DNA of 64,000 nt, taken from contig NC_079504.1 of assembly GCF_030052815.1 (NCBI RefSeq), positions 54,503,824-54,567,823 on the forward strand. Direction: 5' to 3'. The position numbers and the translations under genes were made by a program. Below, in pieces: positions 30,539 through 44,377 of this stretch (within the stretch, counting starts at the first letter, position 1; every line of letters begins with the position of its first letter). This stretch comes from Hevea brasiliensis (taxonomy: Eukaryota; Streptophyta; Magnoliopsida; Malpighiales; Euphorbiaceae). The notes beneath the pieces are model-generated. The model ran no database searches and had not been told where the DNA came from. It worked only from the letters and a program-made list of their open reading frames with translations.

Positions 30539-33500
30539 TGTCACACCCTACTCCTTGTAAGATGTAACATGCTCCCGTAATACACCTAATGAATTACCGT
30601 ACTTCGCCTACCAGTAACCCATTAAATATACTACAAGGGATTTTAAAATAATTTTTGTTCATTTTTAAATTGGTGGGTAAAATTTTTTTTTTTCAAATTT
30701 TAAAAACCTTTATTTAAAGTCCAAAAATAAACTAAATTTTTAGATATTTAAAATCTCATAATTTTACAAAAATTTAAATGATCTTTGTATGTATTTTGAG
30801 AAAATAGTTCTTCAAAACCTGAAAATAATGACATTCCCAATATATTTCTCAATCATAACTTCATTATTCAATCTCATTTCACAAATCAACATACGTAACT
30901 CAATACACAGTTTAAATTAAATCAAACATTGAAATATCTCATTAAGATAACAAAATGAATATTTACTTTCATGAGAGTATTAAAAATTTAGTAGTGCAAA
31001 CTTTATAAATACATAAAATCTGAACATAACCTTATAATAATTTGTATTTCATTACAATCCAAAAATATATTACAAAAGAGTTGGTACAACTGCTCAAAGT
31101 AAATTTCATACATATAATTACAGAATTACATCAAAATCTAAAGTACAAGGGTATACCTATAATATACCCGAAGATAGTCACACTATGCCTTTTAGTAACC
31201 TTGCTCAGCTGCTTTATATTTTCTTTCACCTCGATGACATACAAAGCTATCGCTGAGAGGTGAACTCAGTGGTGCACAAACTAATAATTTAAAACTTAAC
31301 ACAAGTTATGCTTGACAATTCATAACAAATAAAAATTTAAAATTTCTAAATTCTTCAAAATTCATAACATTCAGAAATCAATATTTTCATTCATGCAAAT
31401 TATTCGTTTGAATAACATTTTGATCAAATAGTAACTATTTATCTACATTTCATTTAAATCCCAAAAAAATACAAAAATATTTTGAATCACTGACAAATTA
31501 TTTATTTCAACCACAATTTATCAAACTATGCATAATTTAAAGGGCGTTGCCAACAATTCACACAGATGAACCCATGACCCAAAATTCAAATAGATGCCGT
31601 GTTGTACACCACGACATTTCACACTCTCCCAATAACCGAGACTAAAAGGGAGGAACAAAGACTAGCTAGTATATATGAGTACTCATTCAAACTCTTCCCC
31701 AACTGGCAAGCCAGAGAGAAAGGAACTCGCCCCATCTAGTGGAGGAGATATCTCACTAGACAAGCTAATGAGAATTCACAACATATTTTGCCATGTCAAC
31801 TGTGGTTTCAAATCATATTCAAAACAATTTCTATTTACAAAGTGTTTACAAATCATCAACACATTTAATCATCATAAATTCATGCTCAAGGTTGGCAACA
31901 CATCAAACTTAAAATTTACAATCCTCAAAACCATGCAATAAATCCTTAAATGTATAAGAAAATTTACATTTAATTTATACAATTTCATTCAACAAATTAA
32001 AATCCTCAACACAACAAAATTATAAATCATAAAATAAACTTGTTTAAATCAATTTAGAAGTAAAAAGTAACAAAATAGCTAGTTGTGCACAAACCTTATA
32101 CGAGTCGCCTCTTGGCATTAACTCGATGTCTCCGGTTCTTTTTCGGTATTCTTTTTCACTGAAACACATAGTTTCGCAGTGTTTCAGTGCCATAACTTAT
32201 CATAAATCCAAAATAAATTCAAATTCACTTTTATCTAGCTTATATATGCTAAACTTGACGTTCTTCAAAATTTGTGTTTCAGGGTTACTATTCACTATAC
32301 TATTCAAGTCAATTTGTTGACTTTCTAAGGCTTAATAGGTATGGGAATTCCAACTTCATCTACATACCACATTTTGGTCACTAAATTTGTTGGTTTTGGT
32401 TGTTTACTCAAATTCTAAGTCTTTTAGGCAAATTTGCAAATTTTCAGTTTTGGTGTCTTAACTTGCACTGTTCCATTGGTCATTTTTCTGTTAGAATTTG
32501 GCAAAACTTCCTTCATAGAAAATGTTCCCTATTTTCTTAAATTTATTTTCCTTTTTGGATCACTCCAATTGGAGTTTTTTAGCTCAAGTTATAGCCATTT
32601 GAATAATGGCTGCCGGATTGAACTTAACCTAGATTTCTGGGCAAATTCTGGTTCTGGCAGTTTTAGGTCACCAACTTTGGGTGGCCAAATGACTTGGTTA
32701 AGGGCATAATTTGGGTTTGTGTTCTTCATGAAAATTTTAGGTCTATATCTCAGCTGTCCACTGGTAAAATTTGAGCTCATTTAGACCTACCTAGCCCATG
32801 TTATGGCCAAATGAATAAACACTGTTCATTTGGTCATTTTTGTGCAGGTCAGACTGCAAAAATCCGGATTTGGTCAATTTGTTCACTAGGTTTTGGTCAC
32901 TTTTTGGGCATGATTCCTAAATGAAAATTGTGTCATTTTGTGTCTATTTTCATTCCCAATTGGTCTCATACCAATTGGATTGTAAATTTTCAGTTTTGGT
33001 CCCTTAAAGGGACCTTGGTCCTGCTGCCTGCAGCATGACCCTAAGCAATCCGAATTTGCATTTGGTTTCAACACTTCTAACCTACTCCAATTGGTCACAA
33101 ATGACCATTTCTCACCTCAAACAAGGTCAAACACATCATTTGGCCAATTCTCAATTTTCTCTTCAATTTTTCACATGTTCAAAACCCTAGATACACCCAA
33201 AGTTCAACCTAATGCAATTTAAAGTGTGTATTTATGTTTTACACACCTAATTCACCTCAAATAACCATTCAAAACAATCAATCTCATTCATATCAAACCC
33301 TAACCCTAGCTGGATGAATTTTCTATTTGGTCCCTCAACAATTATTTTGTTATGATTTTAAGTTACTTTCTAAGTTAATTAAACTAATAACATAGAAATT
33401 GAACAAAAGAATTCAAATTTACATACTAACATTTGTTTGGTTTTCCAATCACTAATTTTCTTCCCTTTTTTCTTCTTTCTTGCTTCTCCAATCTCCTCTT

Positions 33501-34339
33501 CTAGTTGCCTAAACAAAGCATAATCATAATTTAGTGGAGTTTTTGGGGGATTTATGGGGTTGATTCAAGCTTTGAAAGCTTGAATTTCGTGGCCATGGAG
33601 GAAACTAAGGAAAAGAGAGAGAGAGAGGAGAGATGGACGTTTTTTTGTTTTGAAGAAGAAGAGAGGATTTTCTTTTCTTTTCCTTTTTTGTTTTTAGTCT
33701 TATGGAAGATCATAAATCAAATTAAATAAATTTTTAATCATAGTATTTATGGCATCATGCATGATGTCATACATGATATCATCTCTTTTCACTTTTTTAT
33801 TTTCTTTTTATTTTTCTATTTATTTTTTTCCATTGGTTCTTTAATTTAATTTTCGATTCCGAAATTTTCTTTTCTCCGATTTTATTTGACAGTTAGATCA
33901 AGAGTCAGCTCTCGGTGTCAATTGACCAAATTGCCCCTCGCCGGTTCAACCCGGTTTGCAAATAATTCAATATTTCTTCCGGATCCCTGACCTAATTATT
34001 TGACTTGCTTAACAATTCTTTTCTGTGATTTTCTCTTTTCCACTGTGTTCGTAATAGTCCTAAGGACCGCGGCGTCACATTTTACGGTTCGAAATTTGAG
34101 TTTAAATTGACTTCGCAATCCTGCCCGAGAAGGTCACCCATCGCTGTGACTCTCGGCTCATTTAACCTCTTATGTTCTGTTTTTCTTATTTATACTTAAC
34201 TAATTGAAAATTACTAATTATTTGTGTTTAGGGCTTATCTAGTTGTCTTAAGTGTGGTTCTAATCCCCTTAATTGTCCGGACCGATACCGGTCACTGGAA
34301 TAGTAACATATACCAGGCTATGCAAATAGGGGTGTTATA
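30539..34339 (-). repeat. Element E 5' LTR (3.8 kb)
   Basis: On the minus strand it starts TATAACACCCC at 34339 and ends GGGTGTGACA at 30539. It is the intact counterpart of 24240-27474 and shows what is missing there (30539-31083). Open frames repeated in both copies (for example 31675-31941 and 24830-25096) are shared by descent and are not evidence of a gene. Confidence 0.92.
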
Positions 34340-35889
34340 ATAAACTAGTAATTACATCATGATTGGACATAATGAACTAAAATACTAGTCTATAAATGGG
34401 TCCTACCAAAATATAAAAGATTGGTGATGTGACTCTAGATGGTGGCAGATCTGGTCAGAGCTCTGTCAGGGCACTACTGGTGCTATTGCTGCATTGCTTT
34501 CGGTGGTCTTCAATACCTACGCTATGGAAAACCAACGCGCTAACCATAACGCTTAGTGGTGTATAATTTATAATAAAAATAACTAAACAATTTAAATAAT
34601 AATTCTATATATAGCAAATTTCCTAATTTCTACATATTTTATATTTTCATCTCACTTTAATTATCGGAATCTTTTCTGTTCACTTATTGTATATTCAGTC
34701 TTAATTAATTATTATCAATGCTCAAAAAACCAATAACAAACTATAAAAGCTAGATACACGGGAGTACACGGGTTAGACAGCCATATGTCTACCCTGTATA
34801 CATCTGTCAGGAATGAGGCCAGCTGTCAGGCTTGTAAAGCCAGAAATAAAGCTAGGCATAATGGCCAGTAAGTAGACATATAGCCTTTAGAATAATTATA
34901 CCAGACATATATTATCAGTTCATGATTTTTTCGGTAGGCAGTACTACTATCTGTAGTCCCTAATTAGTATACCAATCGATCCATACTAAATAAATAAGTC
35001 TAGGTATACTATGGGCAATTACACATTATTACATATTTATTTGAATGTTCATATCACTTTATAGTGAGAAAATAGGTCCCACATACCTCTTTCATGTGGT
35101 TTAGTGTTTAATAGCTTGTTAGGGTTAAATTTCCTACCATAAGATAATTTATCTCATGGACCTCTCTTTAGTTTCACTTTTTGTGTCTTACATTTTCCCA
35201 TCCATATAATTAGTTTGTAGCCACTGTTTGGCCACACTTCCTTCATGGAAGTTGTTCCTCTATGTCTTATCTTTATTTTCCCTTTTGAATCATGTCAATT
35301 TGATTTTTAGAACTCAAGTTATGGTTGGGTAACCATAACTGACTCATTTCCAGATTATGGTTCCTTAACTAGGCAGCTTTTGGACTTAGAGTTTACCTAA
35401 TTAATGGAACATGTTGCAATCACTTTTAGGCATGGTGATCTTCATAGAAACTGTTTCCCTATGACTTGTGGTCACTTAAAATTTTTAATCATAATTTTTC
35501 AAGTTTTGTGAAGTTATTTATGGCTAAATAACTTACCTGGACTCATATACCCTGTGCCAACAGGTGTTCAGTTCAGGTCAGTGACTACAAGTCACTTTTT
35601 GAGGTTCTTACAGGCAAAATTTGAGAAAGGTCTCTGAAATAAAGTTGTATCCCTATCTCTCATGTTTCTAGAAAGGTATGGCTCATCTCAATTGGATTTT
35701 TCTAGTGAAAGTTTTGACTAAAAGACTGTTCTAGGGTCAAGTGAAGTTTGATTGGATTACAGGTTTTGATGCAGTGACTTGTTTTAACTATTTGACCTAG
35801 TTCTCTTGATTTCTGGGTTTTGGGTCAAAATACTAATTTTGTAGGTCTGTGTCTTGTGGACATTTTGCCAATGGTTTTATTACATTTGA
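34340..35889 (-). repeat. LTR remnant H, a further related LTR between E and G
   Basis: It has the layout of the other minus-strand LTRs. The end-proximal double hairpin region is at 34518-34556, followed by a stretch of repeated units CTTCATGGAAGTTGTTCC (35246), CTTCATAGAAACTGTTTCC (about 35447) and AATAAAGTTGTATCC (about 35640). It has no intact ends: E abuts it on the left and G starts at 35890 on the right. It is probably the oldest layer and the target of both. Confidence 0.7.
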
Positions 35890-38066
35890 TGTAACACCCT
35901 CACTTTAGCAAGTCTGTACATTCTACTGTTCCAGTGACCGATGTCTGTTCGAACAACTAGAATGTCTGGAACTATATGTAAACTAAAGTGAAGAGTCATA
36001 AATAGACCAAATAGAGATAAGAAAAATTAAGGAAAAATTTTAGAAATAAAATACAATGAAGTTAAATGAGTCGGTGCCTCGGCGATGGGTGACCCAACGG
36101 GAAGCGACTGTAAAGACAGTTGTCAACCCTATACCCGTAGGAAAACCCTGTGAAATAGTTTTTGGGACTCCAGCGAAGAGTTACGGAGCCCTAGGTAGCA
36201 TTAGAATTCCAAGAAAAGGTTAGGAGAATTTGTATGACTAGTACAGACAGTTTTGGCTTTTTAAGCCAAACGGAGAGCATTTTGGTCATTTCGTCTTCAG
36301 AGATGATTTTTGACCAATTTTTCCAATTAAGTAAGTGAATTATATGACATAAAATATGAATTAATATTGGTGAGAAATTAATTAGAAATGAGAAAAAGAA
36401 ATGAGAAAAGAAATTAAAATTAAATTAGATTTATGACATAAGTGTGAGGTCATAAATGAGTAAACTAAAATTTCTAACCAATGGAAAATTGCTAAGCAAG
36501 TAAAAAGGGGATAAATATCAATTAATTGAGAGAAAATTAAAACACATTCTGCCCATTTCTTCTTCATTTAGCCGAATCTCACCTCTCTCTCTACCATCTC
36601 CATTTGTGCTCTTCCTTCTCACTAGATTCTCCTTGTTAACATGCCATAAAACCACTTGTTGACTTCACTAAATTTGATTCTCACATCTTAGAACACCTAT
36701 AGGCAGAAATTTGAAGGAGAAATTTTAAAGATTAACAAGCTCAAGTTGGAGCTTCAAAGAGGTTAGTGCTAGTTATCCCTTTTCTCTCTTTTCATTCATT
36801 ATTAAGAGCATAAATTAAGTTAGGAATTGCAAAGAATTGAAATAAAATCCATGTGTATGGATGCCATGAATTTTGGAAGCCTTATGGGGGAAGTAATTCT
36901 GATTGTTTTGATGGATTTAAATGGTTTATAAATGGTGTTTGATGTGTAGAAATCAATTAGAAATTGATTACTAGGCCTAATGTGACATGTGTTGTGTAAA
37001 TATTGAATTGGAGCTAGAGTTTGATATAAAAATTAGGAATTTAATATTATGTTGATAAATTGTTGATGTTTAGACCAATTATGGACTAATTGAAGTGTAT
37101 GGAATGTGAATTGTGGATGGTAGTAGTGTGGGAAGGTGGTATTAGGAGTGTTGTTGATGTGTAGGAAATTCTGGACTTATGAGTCTAGTGTGTTTAAATG
37201 AATATAAGTATAGATAGACAGCTCCAATTGGTGTGAGGAAAATTGGAGATGAAATTTAAGACCTTAAACCACATTTTTGGTGAAGAAACCATACCCAGAA
37301 AACCAACCTAAGTTGCCCTAAAAATTTACCTAATCTGGGTAACACACATACTGTCCTGGAAAATTGACCAAATGATGAACAGTATTTGTTCATTTAGCCA
37401 TAACTCAGTGTAGAAATATCCAAATGACCTAAATTTTATATCAATGGAAATATTAGACAATTTAGGACAACTTTCATGAAGAACATAACTCTAAATTCTG
37501 ACCATAACTAAATGAAATTGTCCATCAAAGTCAAGACACCAAAACTGCCAGAATTGATTCTGCCTAGAAATTTTGAAAAAATTACAATCCGGCCAGTTAT
37601 GGTAAATTGACCATAACTTGAGCTACAAAACTCCAAATGGAGTGATTCAAAAAGAAAATTAAAGAAGACACATAAAGGAATAACTTTGATGAAGAAAAGT
37701 TTGCTAAATTCTCACTGTAGCTTAGACCAATGGAATAGTAAACATAGGACACAAAAACTGAATTTTTGAAAATACTTCTATAAGGCTTTGAATTGCAATT
37801 GGCAATCAATGCCAACAAAATTAGAACCCAAAATGTGGTATAAATATGTATCAAACATTTGTGTACATATTATAAATTAAAAAGTCAATCTTTGAAGGGA
37901 AATGGTCAAGTAAATAGTAACTACCAAAAACTTAAGTTGCTAATGGGGTCAATGGTACCCCACTTAAAGGATTTAATGTATACCTAAATTATAAAAATAG
38001 GTAGATGGGAATTGTATTCTCATCACAAATAGAACATAGGAGACATTGTTAATATATTTTGAAATG
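35890..38066 (+). repeat. LTR G, first part (plus strand), split by element F
   Basis: It starts TGTAACACCCTCACTTTAG on the + strand. It aligns with the reverse complement of the A LTR: the CATTCTACTG...CTAGAATGTC segment, GTTAAATGAG and the CTCCAATTGG-type hairpins in reverse order. It is interrupted at 38067 by F, and its continuation is at 48241. No coding frame is credible. Confidence 0.85.
38061..38066. repeat. Target-site duplication of element F, left copy (GAAATG)
   Basis: GAAATG directly precedes the F terminus TGTCACAACC, and GAAATG directly follows the other terminus at 48235-48240. The usual length in Ty3/gypsy is five bases; the sixth may be chance. Confidence 0.9.
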
Positions 38067-41000
38067 TGTCACAACCTACCCCTCTGTAAGGCATAACATA
38101 ATCCCGTAGTATACCTAATGAATTACCAACTTCGCCTACTGATAACCATTAAATACACTACAAGGGATTTTCAAAAACTTTTCTTACTTCTTTTACAGTG
38201 GTGAGCACTATTTACAGGTGTTAAAAACCTTTTTGAACTGAGGTGAATTAACTAACACATTTAGACTATTAGTAATTTCTGTAAAAAAATTTTGGCAGAG
38301 TGCCCTCCGTAATTTGGATAAAACAGTTCTTCAAAAACCTGTAAAAAGCACTTCAATATTTTTCTCAATCTCAAACTCTAGCATAATTCAACACAAATCC
38401 ACAATAATTTTTCAAAGACTGAGATACAAGAAATATAATACAATTTTTACAAGTCCAAATAACTCATAATTTATTTTACAACTTTAATGTACAATTTTAA
38501 TTTACAACTGCTCAAAACCAAGAACACTATATACATACAGTGAACATACATTACAATATAAAATGCAGAATATGGTATACTCAATATACCCAATGATCTC
38601 TCAATGTAGTACTAGCAGCCTAGTCTGCTGCCCTGTCAGTCTGTCTACCTGCGACAGCAATGAAAAGCTATCGCTGAGTAAAATTACTCAGTGGTGCACA
38701 ATAACAATTTGAATTGCGATACATAAATCTTTTATTAACAAATCACAAATCAAATAGTTCACAATTCCATTCACAATTTACAAAGTTCTTATAACATAAA
38801 TTTGATCAAATAACTGAATAATACAGTTTGCCAATTAATAATACCATTTGATCAAATAACTGAAGAATACAGTGTTGCCGATCAATATCACAATTTAAGC
38901 CATGACACAATTTTTCCGCACATGCCGTGTTGTACACCACGACAAGACACACTCACCCCAATAATCGAAATCAATGAGGGAGGAAGCTAGCTGAATAATG
39001 AGTACTCATCCACACTCACCTCAGACTGGGAAGTCAATGAGGGAGGAACATAATCACACTCACCCCAGACTGATAAGCCAAAGAGGGAGGAATATATCAC
39101 ACTCACCCCATAAATGGAGGAGGAACATAGTAACAGTGTCATGCTAAGTGTGAATCAAAACAATTTCAAATCACAATATTTCATACAAACCATAAATCAC
39201 ATTTTATCTCAAAATTTCCATTTACAAAGTTGGCAACACAATAATTTCCAAATAATATTCCCAAAACCAAAGCAATAAAAAATTATTCATAACTCATTTC
39301 TCCAAATAAATTTGCTAGTAAAAGCAGTGAATATAAAAGTATTGTGCACGGACATAATTTAAAACAATAACATATAAATAACCATAAATTATTTCAATTG
39401 AAAAATTCAAAAGAAATACTTATTGTGCACAAACACAATTTAAAACAATACAAATAATCATAATTTATTCCAATTGAAAAATTTAAAAGAATTAATTATT
39501 GTGCACAAACCTCTGATAACTGTCTCTTGGCTCTGACACAGTGTTTCCTTCCCCTCCCTGAGTCTTTGCTAACTGAGAAACACAATTTGAAGTGTTTTAG
39601 TACTCATTTAAACTATCTCTAACAATAATGCTTGATAATTAATTCACTGAATTCATTTATTCGCTTAGTCAACCTACTATGTTGACCCTTGGTACATTCT
39701 AGGTAATTTAGGTTTTAAAGTCATTAATATGTCACATTCGATAGTCTTTTAGGGTTGGTACATGTTACCAAATTCATTTCCGTGTATACTGCATTTTCTT
39801 TCGATTTGCTGGATTCCAGGATACTAGTTTGACCTAGCCGGACGACCTAGTTCCCTCGGTTTTCGGGTTTCGATCAAAACTAAAAACTTGTAGATCTATG
39901 TCTTATTGCACGCGGGGCAAAATTTAAGGTCATTCCAAGTTATGTAGACCAAGTTATGGTCATTTTACTATTGCTGGTCAAATTGCACCAAAATTGGTCA
40001 TTTTAGGTCACTTTAGGTCATTTTAGGTTCGGCCAGTTTTTGGACCTGAAATTGTGCAAGCTGTTTGACTTGCTTATGGTCATTTCTGGGCTTTAGTATC
40101 TTCATAAGACTTTTAGATATGGGTCTTAACTATTCATGGTTAAAATTTCAGTTCAATTGGACCTGTTTTGAGAGAGTTATGGCCTAAACACTAACTGCTG
40201 CCCAAATGGTCAATTTTCAGACCTCAATTGCACTTAATCCGGATTTGGTCATTTTTCAAGCTACCTTGCAAGCAGAATTTTGGCAAGCTTCCTTCATGAA
40301 AGTTAGCACATTTTGTGCCTAGTTTCACCTCCAATTGGTCTCATACCAATTGGAGCCACACACTTAAAGTTATAGTCCTAAAACTCAAACTGCCTTATTG
40401 AAATTCTTGCATACACATCAAGCATCACTTTTAACACTCACCAAACTTAACATTTAAACCAATTCTGGTTGTACCACAACCTAAACATAATTCACAACAC
40501 ATTATAGGTCATTTTGGCAGCTTACAATTGCATTCAATGTGCACCAACAAGTGCAGAATTTTTCAAACCTAATTTACAACAATTCAATCACCAATTTACA
40601 CTCATTTACATGTCCCACTTCACACCACCATACACACACTCAAACTGCCATAACAACCAACACATTTTAACATCATTATTCCATAAACCAAGCATGAATT
40701 CCAGCATTCCTCAAGGGTTAGCAAACTGCCACAATGGTACACTTACATTCCATTACTTTCTAAGCTTTAAACTTCATTTTACATTTACATATACTAAGTA
40801 TACATTACCTAAACAATTTCCTACACAATATACATTTAATCAATCATTTAATTCACAATTTACAAGCACAAATAACCTGCCTTCAAGGTATTTCCATGGC
40901 TGCCAAAATTACACATTCCCATTTAACATCAAACCTTAAAAATTTCTTCATAATTCAAACACCCATAACATGCTTACAAACTTTAACAAAAAAATAATCA

Positions 41001-41917
41001 AAAACTCAAACTTACCTATTGTTGGGACTTGCTAAACCTTGAAATTTCTTCTTTTTCTTGCTGCCCAAAGCTTTCCCATGGTGTGGAGACAAAGTTTGAT
41101 GAAGGGAACCTTGAGTTTTAAGTTGAAAATGGGGGAGGATTGAAGCTTGCATGATGAGTTCTCATGGAGGAAAATGGAGACCCATATTCGGCCATGGAAG
41201 TGGAATTGAAGAAAATGAATGGTTTTCCTCATAAAATCTGTCCACTTAGTGCTTTTACACGTCCATAATTCTCCACTAATTAAGATTTATGAATATAATA
41301 TATGCCACTCACTTTAGGTTAATATTAGTATAATTAAACTTTTAATTATTCCCATATTTTTCCACTTAGTTTCTCTTAATTATTCTACACATGGAATTTC
41401 ATTTTTCATGGCATTTTCAAAATTTAATACCACTTATTTTTAATGGACATTGAGGTCAAAAGTCAACTCGGGGTGTCAAATGACCACAATGCCCCTGTTT
41501 GGGTTGCATTCCCGATTTTTCGGTAACACCGAGTTTTGTCCGTTTTTCGATTTCCCACTTTTCTTTGTACTAATTATTTAATTTTTATTTAATATTTCTA
41601 ATGATATTTATACTTCAATAAGGGTCTATTTACGTTCTAAAAATATTTTCCAGGGTTCCCCGCGGTCCAGGGCTAGTCAACGGTCCACGCCGTGACTTCC
41701 CAATGCGGTCACCCATCGCTAGGGTTCTCGGCTCGCTTAACTTAGTTGCATTTCTTTACTATTATTTTTCTTTGTTTTTCTTGTATTTTCTTTTCTTGTA
41801 TTTCATTATTTAATGTCTCCTCACTCATATCGAAGTGTAGTTCTAGGCATTCTAGCTATCCGGACAACACTGGTCACCGGAACAGTAGAACGCACTACCG
41901 AACTTAGGGGTGTTACA
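38067..41917 (-). repeat. Element F 3' LTR (3.85 kb)
   Basis: On the minus strand it starts TGTAACACCCC at 41917 and ends GGTTGTGACA at 38067. It matches 44398-48234. It contains double hairpins at 38651-38691. Long antisense frames such as 40514-40939 recur in the other LTR because the LTRs are duplicates. Confidence 0.93.
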
Positions 41918-41936
41918 ATTCTCCCCCCCTTAAAAT
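41918..41936 (-). promoter_or_regulatory. Element F polypurine tract
   Basis: The minus strand reads ATTTTAAGGGGGGGAGAAT next to the 3' LTR start. A hairpin (AAATTTC/GAAATTT) at 41937-41956 follows, as in B, C and E. Confidence 0.85.
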
Positions 41937-42870
41937 AAATTTCGTCCATGAAATTTTTCCCAATAGCCATCTTACAATAGTCATACGTTTATTTTCTCCT
42001 TTCTATATGATCGTATAATGTTCTTTCTCTCGAATTTGTATAAGACTTTTAACAGTCTAATACAACATTTAATTTGTTTGTATAACACCAATCTTCTCTT
42101 ACTATTGTCCTGTCTAATATTTCGATTCATGTTCCTTGTTGAATGACCCTTGAGGTCATGTTAGAATCATTTATCTAGCCATTGGTCCTCTGACCATTCT
42201 AGTCCATACTCTTCCTCACATTCGTAACATTTCTTTGTTATATTTGAACCAACTGTTCGAATTTTTACTTCCATAACTCTTTTTATCTGTCAATATTCTA
42301 TAACTTACTTTCTTTTCTACTAAACTATAACCTTTCGATATTCTAACCTTTGAGTTTTAGATCCCTAAGTAGGATTTTCAAACTTATTTCTAACAATTAA
42401 ATTCTGTCATGGCATAACTATACCAAAACAGATGGCGTTGGTAACTATTCTTATCTAGGTATACTATCGGGTAGTACGTAGCTCTACACAATAATCTCAA
42501 GTTAGTACTGTAATCTGCAGCTTACAGTATAAACATCAAGAACATTGCATAGTTACTACGATACATCCCAATAGATCAAACTTTCCTATCTTTTATCCTT
42601 TTCGAATTCACTAATATCCCGAACTTATTATGATTACAATATCTATTAACAACTATTAACAGTGACATCCTTGCCCTCATCTAGAGCAATTCCATTACTG
42701 CATCTTACTTTTACGTCCTCTTGCCTTACATTAAGTAGGCTCGCCAATTAGCTTTATAATTTATGGTGTGTTAGAAAATACTTTTTGCCAATAAACTCTT
42801 TCAAAACTAATTTCACTTATTATCACAATCCTTATCTTAAAGGACTAATCACTAATGCATCAAAATTTAT
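41937..42870 (-). other. Element F internal non-coding block, homologous to that of E
   Basis: It has no pol coding. It aligns collinearly with E 28290-29450, with shared anchors GGTCCTCTGACCATTCTAGTC (42184), GGGTAGTACGTAGCTCTACA (42469) and GCATAGTTACTAC (42547). Function unknown. Confidence 0.65.
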
Positions 42871-43600
42871 TCCCCTGTAAAGGAATAACAATAGAATATA
42901 TAGTTCTAACACTAACATAAAAGTATGCAGACCCCAGGTTAAACAATACATATATATATCTTAGTTACTATTTGAGAAAGTACCAGCAATAATATCAAAA
43001 GTCTAAGTCTCTTCTCTCTGTCGTATAGCTTATACTCCACCGAGCATCACCTGCTCGGCCGATTCACAAGACTCGACTTCTAGGTGTACTACCCCTACCT
43101 CTACCTTTGCCTCTACTAACTGATGGTGAACTCTTTGGGATAGAAACTTGGGTTGATCCCTTTGGTGTAGCAAATGATCCAGAACGACTGGATTTACACA
43201 ATCCCTAGCAAATGGCCATCTCTCCATAGTTAAAACATGCTCCTATGGCTCTATAACATACCCCACTATGTGGTTTACCACAAGTTTCACAAAGTCGATC
43301 CGACAGCATTCCCGGTTTTCGTTGAGTTTGCCGATCGGATCGAGGTGGTTTCATCCGTAAGATCTATCTCTACCTGACTTCTTTCTATCTCTGTTGTATC
43401 CCCAAAGTTTTTCCTCTTTCCAAGAAGACCACTAGAACTCGTTCTCACCGACTTTCCTCTTTTTCTGCCTTCTCCGATTTCTTTTTCTCGAAGTCGCTTG
43501 ATTCAATTCTTTCTAATTCTAGTGCTTAAGAAATAAGTTCAGAAGTTGTTATGTTTGAATCCACCACTTGTAATATGATACTAGGCTTCAAGCCGGTTTC
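42870..43600 (-). pseudogene. gag: Element F gag zinc knuckle and protease remnant
   Basis: CGKPHSGVCYRAIGACFNYG near 43290-43220 on the minus strand is the knuckle region. The protease remnant at about 42880-43020 (compare DSGST in E) is full of stops. The 65-codon open frame at 43030-43227 is out of frame with these and is not the protein. Confidence 0.6.
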
Positions 43601-43607
43601 AAACCTC

Positions 43608-44083
43608 TTACATCTCTCCTACTGTAGAAAGTAGACTTCTTGCATAATGGCTCAAAGTGAAAAATTCCCTTTCATATTCAAACACCGATCTACTCTGTTT
43701 GCACTTAGGAACTCTTGCGCTTCGATCTACATAAGCATCAGGACATATTTTTGTCTGAATTTCGAGAAAGTCACTCCGTGTTAGCACTGCAGTTCTACTG
43801 CATCGTGGGGAATGGTTTTCCATCACCATAAGCATCCCCTATAGCAAAGATACTGAGTATTCAAACCGAGCTCCTGCAAAGGCGCTTTCTTGAATACCCT
43901 ATCCATCCTTTCTAACCACTGTTCTGCCTCTAGAGGATCTATTTTCCCCTTGAACTCTGTAGCCCCATATTTCATCAATTTGTCATATTGTCTAGCAGAA
44001 GACTGTGGTTGTACCACTAGTGTCTGTATTGGGGCTTGAGTAGGCACATTACCAACCATTTGTTGGAACATTGCACCATCCAC
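43608..44083 (-). pseudogene. gag: Element F gag N-terminus and capsid part
   Basis: MDGAMFQQMVGNVPTQAPIQ, YGATEFKGKIDPLEAEQWLE and RMDRVFKKAP are the start of a gag protein. After a frameshift near 43825 the second frame carries PDAYVDR and SVFEYEREFFTLSHYA. The primer-proximal position fits gag. Part of the capsid is missing. Confidence 0.8.
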
Positions 44084-44377
44084 GAGCGAATCGAGCAGGA
44101 ATCGCAGATCATGGGTGTCAATGAACCATCGACATTATGTAGGGTCAGCATCCCCTTGCACCTCAGCCTCTATAGATTGATCGACTAAACGATCACCCTC
44201 TTCCATAGTCAATGCGAGGATCTTAGACCTCTTGAACAATTAATACAAGGAGATTTTCCTCCCGTTAGTGCATATTTATAATGTAATGTACTGTATGTAT
44301 CAAACAATGATATTGAGCAGTTGTACTATGAAGAAAGAATATTTAAATAACATGTGAAAACATAATTTAAAAACTTT
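44084..44377 (-). other. Element F leader between primer site and gag
   Basis: About 290 bases with no coding. It contains CAATTAATACAAGGAGATTT, similar to E at about 30385-30410 and therefore part of the shared E/F leader. Confidence 0.6.

Larger units (their letters stand above)
24240..34339 (-). mobile_element. Element E: Ty3/gypsy element with shortened internal region, 3' LTR cut by element A
   Basis: Two LTR copies (24240-27474 and 30539-34339) flank an internal region of 3.06 kb that keeps only gag and the start of protease. The left copy lacks its last ~550 bases because A is inserted there. The copies differ by several percent, so E is older than the Ogre and A. Its relation to F is clear from the shared internal block, although the LTRs are well diverged. 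Confidence 0.88.

Noticed and set aside
40514..40939. 141-codon + strand frame, repeated at 46926-47255
   Set aside because: It lies in the two LTRs of F, which are duplicates of each other. Presence in both is due to common origin, and the composition (N, H, T, F) is that of translated AT-rich repeat.
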